Origin: Auriscalpium vulgare
Lineage: Eukaryota; Basidiomycota; Agaricomycetes; Russulales; Auriscalpiaceae
NCBI GenBank assembly: GCA_019915015.1
Contig: JAHBBC010000006.1
Location: 1,612,001 to 1,676,000 of the forward strand
Length of the DNA stretch: 64,000 nucleotides
Direction of reading: 5' to 3'
Shown: positions 45,404 through 55,245 of the stretch, one piece after another
Layout of the letters: each line of letters opens with the position of its first letter
How positions within the stretch are numbered: the first letter of the stretch is position 1
Position numbers and translations under genes: made by a program
Notes under the pieces: generated by a model
Databases searched by the model: none
What the model was told of the DNA's origin: nothing
What the model saw: the letters and a program-made list of their open reading frames with translations, nothing else

Positions 45404-45980
45404 TGTGAAAGACGCGGAAAGAGTCTGAGGAAGAGGCAAGGAAGCTGGCGGTTAAGAAGCCGCGCGGGGGGCTGTGTGTGCGTGTTTGGCGGCGGATTCC
45501 ACGCCCATTGGTCCGATAACACGCGGCTAGATCCCGATCCAAAGTCCTCTATCTCGCCCGGCGGCCGGCCCTCCGCTCCCCCGCACCGCCCACGGTCCAC
45601 CGCTCTCCAAGGCGTTCGAGGCTCTCCAATGGGCCGCATGGCCTCGTGCCTGTGGCGTTTCTCTGAATGCTTCCTTGCTCAGCTGCCCCCCAAATCCGGC
45701 TAAAGTCCAGGCATGCCAACATCATGCCACAGTCAGAAGTGCATTCAGAACGTCGAAGAGGCCGAAAATTTCACGTCGCTCTCTCGTCCGATACTGCTCG
45801 GCCGACCGATGCAGTCCCAATGGCGGTTGCATGTCGCAATCATGTCTCCAGTCCTTTCGCCCAGGACCGTGCTGAGAGCGCCGACGCGACAGCATACTGG
45901 CCTTGGGCATGAATCAGACACTCCCATAACCCTCAAGCTATACAGGGACAAAGTCTTACCCCACCAAAAGTACTTCAAGG
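45404..45980. promoter_or_regulatory. Glutamine synthetase upstream region with CCAAT and GATA motifs
   Basis: 577 bp between the glutamine synthetase start and the 3' end of the J-protein gene. ATTGG at 45507-45511 reads CCAAT on the gene's strand, about 105 bp before the ATG, and GATAA lies at 45515-45519. Both kinds of element are common in nitrogen-regulated fungal promoters. The rest shows no gene. Confidence 0.4.
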
Positions 45981-47414
45981 TCAGCGCCGCTTCGTAACTT
46001 TCCTCCGCCGTCCACCCGCCGTCTTCACCGCGACCGGCCGTCCCTTCAGTTCCCCGCTCCCGCTCCCATTCAGCTCAGGGTATTCGAGCTCCGGCATATC
46101 TGAGTCTGTCCCGGTCTCGCCGTCCTCGCCCGTGCCAGCGTCCTCGCCGTCAGCATCCGACGCGGACGCCTTTCGGGGAACAAATCTGCCGAACAGGGAC
46201 GAGAGGAGCGCGAGAAACCATGTTTTACTGATGGCCGGAGGTGGGGCCGTGGAGGTGTTGATAGGGATGAGGTCGCCATCAGCGAGCTGGAGAGAGGAAG
46301 GGATGAGGAAGAATTGACATTCATTGCAGAATGGTGTGTAAACGCACAATGAAGACCTCGCCGTTGCTCTCGACAACCATATCGATCGACTTGCCATTGA
46401 TGACTTCGCCCTCGGCGTCATAGCGCGGCGGACCGCCAAGGTTGACCTTGACCTGTCAAACATAGTTAATTTCAGGCAGGCAGTTCAGTTGTGTATACAC
46501 ATACCTTCCTGCGACTCTCAGCCGGGACCAGCTTGGGGCCCCATGCCGTGAGCTTCGCCTGCTGAATGATGTGCTCAATGCGCGCGAGGTCGCGCTTGTA
46601 GTTCATGCGCTGGATGATGTAGTGCAGGCCGGACGTGAGGATAGTCAGGAACACGAGGACGGTCTGTGGGCAACAAAACACAGGCGACGTGAGACGTGGC
46701 TTCATAGCAGAGTGGGGGAACTGACCCCGAGACCGGGACGGAAGCGCTCATAGTAGTAGCCCGTACCGCGCCAGCGAGGGACGCCGTTCTTGTAGAAGAA
46801 GTCATATCTGCCGGGTTGCATTGGATTTTCTTCGAGCGTATGAGCGTGACACACACGCACCGTTTCCTGCCCTCGGCATTGCGCAATATCGCAGAGATGA
46901 CACCTAGTCTCGCAAATCGCTCCTGGATTCCCTTTACACCGGGGTTCTTGTCGGGGCTGCACAACCACAGGCAGACGTCAGAAGATTTACGCCCGCAGAG
47001 GACGGCGTCACGCACTGAAGCACCATGCTCTTTTTCCGGTACGCGCGCGCGATCTCCGCCGTCGTCGCGGTGGGCGGGACGTCGATCCATGAATAAAATG
47101 TAGTCCCTTTGCCTGCAGAGCGTCGCGAGTGTGAGTGCCTGGTCGAGCGGGCGGGAAGAAGGCAGCGCACCTTCTGCAGCCTCCAGGGCGCTCACGAGGT
47201 CGAAGATTTCGTGGTCTTCCTGTGCGCAAACTCGCTTGAGTGACTCGACAAACAACAAATGACGAATCGCCCACCTTCTCCCAGCTGTGGACACGTCGCT
47301 GGATTGTGAGCACAAGCAGAAAGCGGTGACGGAACAGCGCGTCAGCGGAAGCACGCACGCATGGGCGAGTGTCGCGAGCAGGGGCACGAAGGCAAGAAGA
47401 AATAGTAGCCTCAT
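45981..47414 (-). CDS. ER-membrane J-domain co-chaperone (Erj5-like)
   Basis: Start [19 protein letters not shown] at 47414 is a clear signal peptide. After it, [18 protein letters not shown] leads into the J domain: [20 protein letters not shown], then [20 protein letters not shown]. The HPD motif that stimulates Hsp70 ATPase is built across an intron (CTTCA|GTGCGT to CAG|CCCCGAC). Next are [19 protein letters not shown] and [19 protein letters not shown], then a membrane segment ([20 protein letters not shown]) and [20 protein letters not shown]. The C-terminal cytosolic region has an acidic stretch ([18 protein letters not shown]) and a basic end ([11 protein letters not shown]). A lumenal J domain with cytosolic tail matches Erj5-type co-chaperones of ER folding. 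Confidence 0.9.
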
Positions 47415-47678
47415 GGCAGAGCCGCAAAGACCGGGACTCGGAGGAGGAAGGAAGGAAAGGTGTCAAGTCGGAGGAAAAGATGGTAAGTGGTAGCCTGATC
47501 AAAACGCGTATGGACGCGCTGTGGGCGCCAAAATGGGCGCTTAGGCTTCAAGTCATGTAAAACCACGAGCTAGTATTCCACCACGACAAGACACAGCTAC
47601 ATACAACAAAATAAGCCCAAGACAAGTCCATAGCTAAGTCCCAATTGAACAAGTCCATTAGTACAAAAAGTAACCGAA

Positions 47679-49580
47679 TTATGGCGCATCGTTGCGTGCA
47701 AGCAGGTTAGGTGTGTTCAAGGCCGGTGCTGAATCCTGCGTCAGTCACAAGTCGCTCAGTCAGTTACTCATGTCACTTACGCAGGCCGCCCATTCTTCCC
47801 TTTATCGCAAGACTCTTAATCTTCACAGCCATAGAAGCGGGCGTGAGGTTCGTAGTCTGCGTGATGAGAGTCGCAATCAAGCCCGAGACATGGGGAGTTG
47901 ACTTTAGGACAACGGCAGGCATCAGTGGCAAGACGATGTAGATGAGCATACCACTCACCATTGAGGTGCCTGAGAGGATATTCGTAGCCTTGGTAGAATT
48001 AGCACATGCCGGCGACAGAAGGAGTGGCATACAGTGGTACTGCCAATCCAGTCACTCATGATGGTGACACCGGGAGCAAAAATGTCGACGCCAGGACCAA
48101 AATTGGAGAAGGATGCCTTCTGATCGTTGATGTCGGCGGCACCGACTGTGATCACCGTGGACACTCGCGCGGGGCTCTGGGCCGACGCGTCTACGTTCTT
48201 ATTACCCGCAGAGACCTATAACAAAATGAGTAACCGTTCCATTATGGGAAAGAAAACATACGACCACATGTACACCGAGATTGACCAACTGTAGCACCGC
48301 ATGAGCAAAACGATAAGTTTCGCAAATAATCAACGCACCGCTGTGACGGCGTCATCGATTGCCTTGGAAGGATCCGATCCAATACTAATAGAGGCCACGC
48401 TAGGAGGGCGGGGAACCCTCTTCTTGAAGTCGCTTGCGACCCAATTGATACCAGAAACACTGACAGGTTCTCAAGGACGTTCTGATGAGAGAGAGGTGAT
48501 GAAACTTACAGAACCGAATTATCTCCCTTGCCGTCGTCGCCGAGCACCTTTACTCCGATCAGGTTCGCATTCTTTTGAAACCGATGGCTTGTTGGATTTA
48601 TCTTTATGACAAAAGCATGGAGCTCACCTTCGCAACTCCCCACCGGGTGCCGCCGATCGTCCCCGCGCAGTGCGTGCCGTGACCGTGACCGTCGTTTGTC
48701 TAAAGATCCGTGAGAACGAAGGTACGCATGCAGAATCAGACGTTATTATTACCGTGCTAGCAAAGCTGGCACCGAGGCGTGCGCGCCCGCCGAAATCCAC
48801 GTTCGCTGTATTGATGCCTGCAACAGACCATCGTGATTTGGTAAATACATGTAAAAAGTCATGCGCGAGTCCTTACCAGTATCTGCAGAAGTGATACGTT
48901 CAGAGAGAGCTAGACAACCTCAAAGAAGCCACTTGCCGATGACATACACATTCACACCTTTTCCAGCTCCGGAGTTGTAACTGTAGCGATAGTCAAAGGA
49001 CGTCTCTAAGCCTCTTACTCGTGGATTTTGAGAAATCCGTTGAAGTCCCCATGGAGCGTCGGTTCTATAGCACAATTAGCAAAAGCAGGACTGGAGCAGA
49101 GGATAAGGCTCACTGTGTCAAATAAACAGCGTCAGCAGTGGAGTTGCCATCCGCATCAGCCCAGGCTTCGGTCTCGACATCGTCAATTGATACGACACCG
49201 TCCTCTTCGACGTACTCCACGTCCAGGTGGGAACGCATCGCGTTCAACGTCTCGTCGTTGAAGTTGCCTGTTGTGCAACATGACCAAGTTGTAAAACATG
49301 AGAAATGTGCGGAGGGAGGAAGGATGAGAGTCGTACCAGCGAAACCGTTGAAGAAGTCGTCGTCCCAGTCACTGGTGACGGCAGCGGAGACGTTTAGTGA
49401 AGTTACCCCGCTCAATGCGGCGAGACTCTCCGACTGGACTGCGCCATCCTTGAGCTTGACGATGTATCGTCCTGTACCTTTGTCTCCACTGAGCTGAGTG
49501 CCAGAGACGACGTCTGCGGGTGCGCCAAGAGCGGACACGATGGACAAGAAGGCAGATGCCAAAGCAAATATGGAGCGCAT
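47679..49580 (-). CDS. Secreted subtilisin-like serine protease (S8, proteinase K type)
   Basis: Start MRSIFALASAFLSIVSALGA at 49580: a signal peptide. The inhibitor I9 propeptide follows (GRYIVKLKDGAVQSESLAAL to LDVEYVEEDGVVS). The peptidase domain has many short introns. The catalytic Asp is in GVNVYVIDTGINTANVDFGG, assembled from three exons with a 6-nt microexon at 48877-48882 and a GC-AG intron before it. The His is in NDGHGHGTHCAGTIGGT and the oxyanion Asn in VVSAGNKNVDASA. The Ser is in LSGTSMSTPHVSGLIA, also split by an intron at SM|STPHV. The final exon ends TPNLLARNDAP at 47679. A TATA-like sequence (49677-49683, read on the minus strand) is about 97 bp upstream of the ATG. All three catalytic residues are intact, so an active extracellular protease is likely. 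Confidence 0.92.
48877..48882 (-). other. 6-nt microexon in the subtilisin-like protease gene
   Basis: ATACTG (minus strand) lies between a TTCTGCAG acceptor and a GTAAGG donor. The preceding exon ends GTC ATC G at 48937 and the following exon begins GC ATC AAT at 48817. Joining gives VIDTGIN, the catalytic-Asp block; without the microexon the Asp codon is lost. Confidence 0.85.
48883..48936 (-). other. GC-AG intron in the subtilisin-like protease gene
   Basis: The intron begins GCAAGT on the minus strand, the classical GC-type donor, and ends TTCTGCAG. Its first exon base pair completes the catalytic Asp codon (G|AT). No GT donor nearby preserves VIDTG. Confidence 0.8.
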
Positions 49581-51017
49581 GTTGAGCAATGTGGGCAGAT
49601 GCAACAACGGGGGGAGTGTAACGAAGGGAGTGCCTATTGAGTAGGACACAAAGACTTCGCTGCCGAATGAAGTCAATTTATATGCGGGCAGAGAAGGACG
49701 GATGCAAGACTCCAGTGCGAGGAGACCGAGTCCCTGCTTGGCACCGCGCCATTCAGCAAGATCGCAAGCTCCGAGGCGAGAGGCAGTAGATCAGAGAGGC
49801 TCGTGCCATTAGGAGGCAAATCCGCACTGAAACGTCTGCTGCCAAGACGTCCATACTACGCTCAGGAGATTATATCGAAAACACAGGCTGCGTAAATAAA
49901 GGGGCGTACGTCGTGTTGCCTTGTCTAATGGCATGCTTTGCAAAGAACGTACCGTCCATGGGTGTGTGCCGAACATCCGAGGAGGACGCTACTGCAGCGC
50001 TGGAACACCAATATACGGGCCGAAAGCATTCACAACAAGGCCATCGAGGTCAGAGAACACACCCGCCGACCACGGACTTGTACACCGCTGGCACCTGCAG
50101 CTCAGTGACAGATGATACCATAATGATCCTAGCCATACGCGCACTTGCCTTGCAGGGACTCTCGAGCGACGAGTCCAGTGACATTCTGAATGCAGCGCTT
50201 GGCGTCTTAGCACGTCGATCGGAGGATGGACCGCCCACGATATTGGCCATGACAGCGGCGGAAGCAAGCCAGGGAAGCAAAATCCGACAGCAATCCGAGG
50301 AAAATTTGCGCTTGGTGGCATATCCTGTGTTTGACCGCACATAAAGCTGCTTGAGGGGCGTGCAATCTCTCATCAGGTGTAGCTGTTTGAGCGGCATTAG
50401 ATCTTCTGAGACCTGCTTCCCTTGTCGCATCGTGCGCATGGACGGGCAGTTAACATAGCATATCAATGCTCCGCGAGGTAATATGTAGAGAAATGAAACG
50501 TCGACGCTTTCTATGGCCGATGGGGCCTGGAACGTGCAATCTGTTGAGCGGCTGACAGCCTTAGGTTCGTTCTGCTGAGAATAGCTTATTCCATAGCTGG
50601 CCAGCAAGTATCGCAGGCTTACCTCGTGTTCGGAGAAGCGCGTGATCGTCGTATGTTTTAGCCCATTCAGTCACTGACAAGGGCTATCAAGGGCTACCCC
50701 GAGTGTTCACTGAATGCTCAGGAGCAGACAGACAGACGCGGTGGAAATGTGGCCATCCAAAGGGGCTGATATGAGCGATGGATGCGATTTAGCATATCAG
50801 CGTCTTCGAAAGCGTAATAGTTATCGAAAGACCCTATCTGCAACAGTCAACTACGGATGTATGGTTCATCGATACACGAGGACGCACTCTTTGTCCCCCT
50901 ATCAGCGAGAAACTGGGGTATGCGGCACGGGGCACGGCCGGGCGACTCATGCGCTTGAAATGAACCTAGATACCAATCCGCAGCTACGCTGTCCGTGCAT
51001 AAGTACGGGCGGAGGAA
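49581..51017. other. Long intergenic region with unsupported open frames
   Basis: 1.4 kb. Two overlapping antiparallel open frames (about 49930-50344 on + and about 50050-50444 on -) lack recognisable motifs, an ATG near their 5' ends or conserved splice joins. Between 50341 and 50400 a 15-bp unit (AGCTGCTTGAGGGGC) recurs degenerately as AGCTGTTTGAGCGGC. I do not annotate a gene. Confidence 0.5.
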
Positions 51018-52052
51018 ATGGGACGCAGACCTGCAATGCAACCACCGCATCTACCATTCGAGATATCCAAGACACCCCAGTCATCGCACCTCATGGACGA
51101 CTTGGTGAAGGACTTCTACGCGAAGGCATACCTCGATGCCCTGCAGTCAGGGGCAGAGAAGGCCGGTCCACCTGGGACGGAGGCTGCCTACGTCAGGTTT
51201 GCACCTGACGAGCAAGACGCATGGGCCGCACAGGCAGGGCTTCAGCGCCTGACGGACGATGAGCTCGAGCGTGCCTATGCCCAAGCAGCTGGCGTCCTCC
51301 TACAGCACAAGCAGGAGCTGGAGGAGAAGCATAACCTAACCCTGGGACATTACTTTGAAGTGAGTAGCTATAACGCTTCGATTCGACTTCAGTTGACCGT
51401 GATCACGTACCAGGACTACATAGACGTCGCGTCCGACAGCGCCCAGCTCTCTATACCCCTGACGTTTTCCGCTCTTCTCAAGTCTTCCTGGGCCGATGAA
51501 GAAGCGGCGAAGCTCGGCGAGCTCGGCGTGCGCGCGCGCTGCGAGGCAGAGTGGGGCGACGTGGACTTCTTCCTCGACGGGCCTGCACCCCTCGTCGACT
51601 TCTTCTCCACGCTCCAGTGCATCGCACCTGGATTCCTCCTCATCACGCGCGACAACCTCGCAAGCGGCAAGTTCGACACGACCACGGCCCGCGCGCTGCC
51701 CACCGCCGCTTGGATCGAAGACAATCTGGATACGTTGGTGGAAATGTGCGGGAGCGCCGAGAAGTACGAGCAGCTGCATGCCGCGGCGCAGGACCCATGC
51801 CTGGCATGTGGGGCAGCCTACGCATCGGGCGCCGGCCCGATTGCCAACGCCTACGATTCGCCTGATAGCGATTCGGTGTACGGGGAGGACTGGCGGTGGG
51901 AAGCGGACCCGGACGACCGCAGTTGGCGGACGGACGACTACAGCGACAACAGCGACGACGGCTACTATCGGCGGAATGACTCGGAGCCCGAACCCGACTA
52001 CACGGCTTGCAGTGCAGAGGATTGCGGCTATTGCGGTCGCTGCCACTACTGA
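51018..52052 (+). CDS. Orphan acidic protein with Cys-rich end
   Basis: I do not recognise this gene. One intron (51360-51413, GTGAGT to CCAG) joins HYFE to DYIDVASDSAQ, leaving about 326 aa; without splicing the frame also stays open. The first half is helical (LVKDFYAKAYLDALQSGAEK; DDELERAYAQAAGVLLQHKQ). The middle is ordered and hydrophobic (PLVDFFSTLQCIAPGFLLIT). A Cys pair (PCLACGAAY) precedes a strongly acidic, Tyr- and Asp-rich tail, and the end, CSAEDCGYCGRCHY, carries five Cys in a metal-binding-like pattern. There is no signal peptide or membrane segment. An internal ATG at 51093 (MDDLVKDFYAKAYLDA) is an alternative start. It is probably lineage-specific. Confidence 0.6.
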   Translation: MGRRPAMQPPHLPFEISKTPQSSHLMDDLVKDFYAKAYLDALQSGAEKAGPPGTEAAYVRFAPDEQDAWAAQAGLQRLTDDELERAYAQAAGVLLQHKQELEEKHNLTLGHYFEVSSYNASIRLQLTVITYQDYIDVASDSAQLSIPLTFSALLKSSWADEEAAKLGELGVRARCEAEWGDVDFFLDGPAPLVDFFSTLQCIAPGFLLITRDNLASGKFDTTTARALPTAAWIEDNLDTLVEMCGSAEKYEQLHAAAQDPCLACGAAYASGAGPIANAYDSPDSDSVYGEDWRWEADPDDRSWRTDDYSDNSDDGYYRRNDSEPEPDYTACSAEDCGYCGRCHY

Positions 52053-52597
52053 CGCACGCAGTCAAAGGTGAGCCTAATACGCTCAGGGCCGGTTCGTCAG
52101 CTCTGATCCTCGGTCGCTAGGAAGCGCACACCGTTATTTTAGCTGCACTTGAGTTGAGGATTGGACGAGAAGCTGATATCCATGAGATCCCCCAGTAGTA
52201 GATCTATGTTGTACGAGTGAGAGATTGCATTCAAAGCTGACTATTCGCCACTTCGACGTAGGGACTCTAGCAACGCTAACTCGCAGTGCTTCCGTCAACG
52301 TGTCCACTTCCCAAAACATTTTGCAGGGTTGAAACGATGGCAAAGTTCTGATCAGAGAGGGTATAACGGCGAGTTCCATTGTATACCAGTAGCAGCCGTC
52401 GTAGGTGTTAGGAAGAGAGGAACAGGCTCAGGCTCAGGAATGATGCTGGTTTGAACGTTAGTGTGGCGCCGGCCCGCGCGCCCGCCTCTGGACCGGCTGG
52501 CCGGGAGGTTCGCTCGGTGAACTTGAAGCGGCCCACCACGCCGGGCGAGATAGCGAAACCACGTCAGGTAAATCATCGTATCCGCTACCCATCGAGA
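52053..52597. other. Intergenic before RRN7
   Basis: 545 bp holding the 3' end of the orphan gene and the RRN7 promoter. There is a short GGCTCA repeat near 52427-52439. No gene seen. Confidence 0.5.
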
Positions 52598-54945
52598 ATG
52601 GCCCCTCGCCGCAAATGCGCCGTGTGTGGGTCACGGCAGTGGCATAAGGAGCCCGCAACCGGGCTTGTAATCTGCTCCGAGGGACATATTCTGCAGGTGA
52701 GCGTAGCCCGCGTTCATGTTGAAGGTGCAACGCGTGAATATGGGCGTTGTATCTGCAGGACTACAGGAACGAAACGAACGAGACGCAAGAGCTGGGCCCA
52801 CACTTGATGCGCAAGCGCAAGCTCACGTCCGGCCGAAGACGCCGCGAGTACGAGAGCCGCGCCGACCCCAAGCGTAGGCCGTCGTCCCCTTTCGTGTATC
52901 CCTCCCTCTTGCTGACGGCGGTGTGCTGGCAGTTTACCATGGTGCTCGTGCGGAGTATTTGTATTTTCAATGCTTGCAGTTATTGCTGCGCAAACAGATT
53001 GTTGCACTAGCGAAGGCCTGGGACCTCCCTCCTGAATTTGAGGTACATCTCTGTCAACATCTGAGCGAGGACGTGCTGACATCGAACAGGTTGTGTGTAG
53101 GGACGTATGGGCACTTCACTTGAGCCTGTTGCCTACGCCACCTCCGGAGGAACCTCTACTTCACCAGCAGGACGGTTTCGAACTCGCCGACAAGCTAAAT
53201 GAAGTCCAACCCAAATCTTCGCAGATGTCTATGCGCTCCGCCGGGGAGGCAGACAGTGGTGGCGACTCACATCCAGAGAAGCCGCCGCTTTCTGAGCTTG
53301 ACGACAGCACTGACTCGAGCTCATCATCCTCGTCCTCTGGCGACGAGGAACAAGATAACATGAGCGACCTACTTCGTGGACTATCGGAGTCCAGCTCTTC
53401 GTCAGAAGATGAAGACACGAAAGCATCTGTCAAGCGGCTTGTCAAGCGGCTTCCAGACGGTGACGAGAGAACGCGGCGCAGACGGCGAGGTGGGGCCCGA
53501 GGAAGACAAGATGGACCGGCCAGCAACATCGCCGTGCTCATGGTTGCATGCTGGACCATGCGCCTGCCTGTCATTTATGTCGACCTTGTCAGGTATGTCC
53601 CGCTTGCCAACATTTGTCTTGCTATTGTCAACTTTGCATGGCGCTAGGTTGATCGAGTCGTACGACCTGCCCTACATGGATCCCATCCGTTTTCTACCGT
53701 CCGACATGGAGGTACACCTCCCAAAACACATCGCCAAGGCCCTATCGCCGCCGGTAAGTAGCGTCCCACTAGCGTCCTGCGTCATAAGACCCACGCCCGC
53801 GCATGGCAGCACTCGCCTTCCCCTCTCCTCCTCCACAGCCTGTCGACCAGAATGGCGCGGAAGTTCCAGGCTACGCACAAAATTCAAATTCCCGAACTTA
53901 ATGCTGCGCCTGTTCTCTGGCGTGTCGTGCGCGCTCTGGGCGGCACGGGTATGTCTCTGTGCTTATGCGCCGTTGTTGCAACTGATCTGTTCCGGCGCAG
54001 CGGTGCTGTACGACTTGACCAAGACGGTCGCGCACGTTGCGTCGCTGCCGTTGACCCTTCATCACACCCTTGCGCCGAGTCTGCAGCAGACGACGGGGCA
54101 AGGCCCAGCAAGTCACCAGGAGGACAACATTCCTCCGGAAGTAGCTTTCCTGGCCATGTGCATGGTGGTGCTCAAGATGGTTTATGGGCTAGACGGGCGC
54201 AATCGGTACGTATATACATGGGCAGTGCTAGCCGCGGGATCGCGTTAACGGCGTGGGGAACGGCAGTGTTCCGAAGGACCCGGCGGATCCAGCGCTGGCT
54301 TTACCCCGGATGCATGAGTATCTGACGCTGATCAAAAACATGAGGGAAGGAGACGCAAGCAGCAAGGCAAACGTCTTCTCGGCACGGTCGAATATGTACG
54401 TGACCGCGCAGCTAGACTCTGGCCGGATGTGTGTTGAGGGAGTTGCAGGCCGAGCGTGGATCTGAGCGACGCGCTCCTGGACGAGTACGTTGACTTTTGC
54501 GAGAAGGCGTTGCTAGGGGAGCGGACGGCTGCGTCAGGTGAGCAAGGGCTGCTGGGAGACGAGAGACTGAATGCGATCGGGGTCAGCAGACGCGCGGGCA
54601 AAGGAGGAATACTTTGCGCTGGAGCGCCGGGAGCGATCAGCAGGCGGCAGTGCGGCAACAGGAAGCATCGACGAACGGAGGCTGCCGGCTGGGACAAGGC
54701 AGGAAGGGGAAGCAGGACTGGAGCCAGGCTCGGTCTATGATATATATGACCCGGAGGACGGCCTGGGTGGGTTGCCGGACGAGTACGAGCGGGTGGGCGG
54801 GCGGGGGGCGGAGTGGGCGGGCGTCGGTGCGTCGGTGCTGCTGCGGGTGAGCGGGCGGTACGAGCGACGGCTGGCGCGGTGGTGGCAGGGCGTGCAGCGG
54901 CGGGAGAGGCGCGAGGCGCGGCGGCGGGTAGCTGAGGCGCCCTGA
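52598..54945 (+). CDS. RRN7: RNA polymerase I core factor subunit Rrn7/TAF1B
   Basis: TFIIB-like factor of the Pol I core promoter complex, acting at rDNA in the nucleolus. Start MAPRRKCAVCGSRQWHKEP at 52598. The N-terminal zinc ribbon is CAVCGSRQW with CSEGHILQ, its last ligand being His, as in the family. It is followed by DYRNETNETQELGPHLMRKR, typical of the linker. After an intron the cyclin-like region starts: ARAEYLYFQCLQLLLRKQIV, then ALAKAWDLPPEFEVVCRDVW. An acidic Ser-rich insert (about 53270-53420; LDDSTDSSSSSSSSGDEEQD) interrupts. Then NIAVLMVACWTMRLPVIYVD and LIESYDLPYMDPIRFLPSDM follow, and VAFLAMCMVVLKMVYGLDGR. The C-terminal part is Arg-rich (RYERRLARWWQGVQRRERRE). Around eight exons. 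Confidence 0.88.
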
Positions 54946-55245
54946 GGCGAGCGAGCGCGAGCGCCGCGGGTGGCTGAGGCTGAGCGAGCACGCGCGAGCC
55001 CGAGTGACGCGCGTGCGTGACATGGCGCAACTGAGTGATCTCGGACTGGCTTTCCCGGCTCACGACATCGCTGCCACTGGTGACTGCCCGCTGCGGCTCT
55101 TCCACTCCTTATCCTTTCCTTTTCGCCCTCCAGCTCTGTGCTCGCCCGTCAACGCCATGCAGATTGCCCTCTGATCACAGCATGAGCTCCGTCTGACCGT
55201 CCGCCACCCAAGCCCCTTCTTTTCCTCCCTCTTCTTCTCCCAAAC

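Noticed and set aside
49913..50607. Two overlapping antiparallel open frames
   Set aside because: Both rely on non-ATG starts, show no conserved features and have no supporting splice joins.
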